DNA from: an uncultured Archangium sp.
Lineage (GTDB): Bacteria > Myxococcota > Myxococcia > Myxococcales > Myxococcaceae
Length of the DNA: 64,000 nucleotides
Assembly (NCBI GenBank): GCA_903905455.1
Contig: CAIVGN010000115.1
Coordinates: 1 to 64,000, forward strand
Direction of reading: 5' to 3'
Shown: positions 62,967 through 64,000 of the stretch, one piece after another
Layout: each line of letters starts with the position of its first letter
How positions within the stretch are numbered: the first letter of the stretch is position 1
The notes under the pieces: generated by a model
What the model saw: the letters and a program-made list of their open reading frames with translations, nothing else
Told to the model about the DNA's origin: nothing
The model's database searches: none
Made by a program: the position numbers and the translations under genes

Positions 62967-63821
62967 ATGGGGCCGAACGAACCGGGCTGGCTGTTTCGCG
63001 ATGGTGATCTGATTTTGGGTCCCGTTCCCGCGCAGCAGATCATCGACAGGCTCTACGCGGGTGACCTGCTCCCGCAGAGCGAAGTGCAGTTGATGGGGTC
63101 GGGCCGTTTTCAGAAGGTCATCGAGATCCCCGAGTTCAAGCTGCACGTGGCCAAGGCCGAAGCGAAGAAGCGCGTCGACGGGCACGAGCGGGAACACCAC
63201 TCCGAGCAGAAGAAGAAGACCACGCGCGGGCTGGCCATCGGCGTGGGCGTGCTGGTGACGCTGGGCCTGGTGGTCGCGGCCATCGGCAGCTACCTGGCGG
63301 TGCACCCCCTCAACGGCAAGTCGGCCGAGGAGCTGGCCTGGGGCGACATCACCATCGACGCGCCGACCATCTCCAAGGCCAAGCGCAGCAGCTCCGACGA
63401 GTTCGTCGACTACCAGGGCAGCGGCAAGAAGCCGCCCTCGGGCACCGCGCCCATCGCCCGGCTGCCCACGGGCACCAAGCCGCCGACCGGTACCAAGCCG
63501 CCGCTGGGCAACTCCGACCCCGACGGCCTGTCCATGGGCGAGGTCGACGAGGCGGGCATCAACCAGGTGGTGGCCAAGAACAAGGCCTCGCTGATCCCCT
63601 GCATCAAGACGGTCGCCAAGCCCGGGGTCTTCCTGAAGATCCCCATCGAGTTCTCGATCGCCGAGGCGGGCAAGGTCTCCAAGGTGTGGGTCGACAACTC
63701 CGATCTCAAGGGTTCGGGGCTGGAAGAGTGCCTCCTCAAGGAGCTCCAGAAGTGGCCGTTCAAGGCGGCGCACTCGGGGAACTCGGTCAACCTCTCGTTC
63801 AACGTGGGCAAGAAGGGCTGA
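62967..63821 (+). CDS. AgmX/PglI-like protein with GYF-type head
   Basis: 284 aa from ATG 62967; AAGGAGG lies 11 nt upstream, outweighing an upstream in-frame start. The N-terminus (GWLFRDGDLILGPVPAQQII) resembles GYF_2/DUF4339 domains, then a charged stretch and one membrane helix (AIGVGVLVTLGLVVAAIGSYL). A Pro/Thr/Lys spacer with KPPTGT-like repeats precedes the TonB-like AgmX/PglI C-terminal domain (about 188-284; IPCIKTVAKPGVFLKIPIEF). AgmX-like proteins function in myxobacterial gliding. No other motility genes are next to it. Confidence 0.82.
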   Translation: MGPNEPGWLFRDGDLILGPVPAQQIIDRLYAGDLLPQSEVQLMGSGRFQKVIEIPEFKLHVAKAEAKKRVDGHEREHHSEQKKKTTRGLAIGVGVLVTLGLVVAAIGSYLAVHPLNGKSAEELAWGDITIDAPTISKAKRSSSDEFVDYQGSGKKPPSGTAPIARLPTGTKPPTGTKPPLGNSDPDGLSMGEVDEAGINQVVAKNKASLIPCIKTVAKPGVFLKIPIEFSIAEAGKVSKVWVDNSDLKGSGLEECLLKELQKWPFKAAHSGNSVNLSFNVGKKG

Positions 63822-63876
63822 AGTCACCCTTCAAGGCAGTTGCACTGGCGGCTTCACGCTGAGAGAAGCGCCCGCC

Positions 63877-64000
63877 ATGGCCACCGACGAAGAGCAACTC
63901 ACCCGCAAGGCGTCCGAGGTGCCGCCGGGCAGCTTCCGTCACACGGTGCTGCTCGCGGCGAAGCGTTTCAAGTCGTCCTGGGTCGAGCTGGGCAAGCTGC
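63877..64000 (+). CDS. Start of an unidentified gene, cut by the window end
   Basis: About 41 codons are visible from ATG 63877, beginning MATDEEQLTRKASEVPPGS and continuing with a basic segment (LLAAKRFKSSWVELGKL). GAGAGAA lies shortly upstream. It is probably a soluble or membrane-edge protein, but too little is visible to identify it. Confidence 0.6.
   Translation, partial: MATDEEQLTRKASEVPPGSFRHTVLLAAKRFKSSWVELGKL

Overview
The window is GC-rich and almost fully coding. I call about 69 protein genes and see no rRNA, tRNA, CRISPR array, insertion sequence or prophage. The content points to a myxobacterium (phylum Myxococcota): a serine/threonine kinase with PEGA domains, a PilZ protein with a long coiled-coil/Pro-Ala front end, a DUF4388 protein, an AgmX/PglI-type protein with a GYF-like head, several Cys-rich lipoproteins and a surface protein ending in a MYXO-CTERM-like tail. 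Many adjacent genes overlap as ATGA, GTGA or TGATG, so translational coupling is the rule.

Left part (1-13.5 kb): a REC-CheB-REC chemotaxis-type methylesterase, a small unknown protein, the PEGA kinase, then the only large gene-free stretch (4289-4774). This stretch carries two palindromes, a sigma-54-like promoter and an intrinsic terminator, and may encode a small RNA. Next come a periplasmic protein built from three DsbA-like domains, a TusA-like protein, a PilZ protein, a two-gene ABC exporter, a DUF4388 protein, a glutaredoxin-like protein with an aminotransferase, and CysQ.

Cytochrome and thiamine part (13.5-26.6 kb): a complete System I cytochrome c maturation operon runs leftwards as ccmA-B-C-D-E-F-G-H-I plus a TPR gene. 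Beside it, also leftwards, thiS-thiG-thiE run into three membrane protein genes (multi-pass protein, DUF4129, DUF4350).

Middle part (26.7-43.6 kb): an M19 dipeptidase, small lipoproteins, an alpha/beta hydrolase coupled to a CorA-type channel, a HAD phosphatase coupled to an RlmI-type methyltransferase, and a subtilisin-like lipoprotein with a membrane-embedded tail coupled to a DUF5818-like protein. A CPBP protease follows, then a RavA-like MoxR ATPase, VWA protein and coiled-coil gene trio, and a gamma-carbonic anhydrase.

Right part (43.6-64 kb): a likely operon with an RDD protein, a tandem D-Ala-D-Ala-ligase-like ATP-grasp protein and a DmpA-type peptidase; a tiny Lys-rich protein; outer-membrane and lipoprotein genes; a NarL-type two-component pair. 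Then comes a sulfur-activation cluster: an E1-like enzyme, a TusA-like protein, a CysO/ThiS-like carrier, a degenerate second E1, APS kinase with a histone-H1-like tail, and LarE. The window ends with the MYXO-CTERM-like protein, a small outer-membrane protein, a ribbon-helix-helix protein, the AgmX-like protein and a truncated gene.

Two themes link the region. One is sulfur and thiol chemistry: the triple DsbA, CcmG/CcmH, two TusA-like proteins, ThiS/ThiG, a CysO-like carrier, CysC, CysQ and LarE. The other is envelope biogenesis. Enzyme names rest on motifs read by eye; no database search was run.
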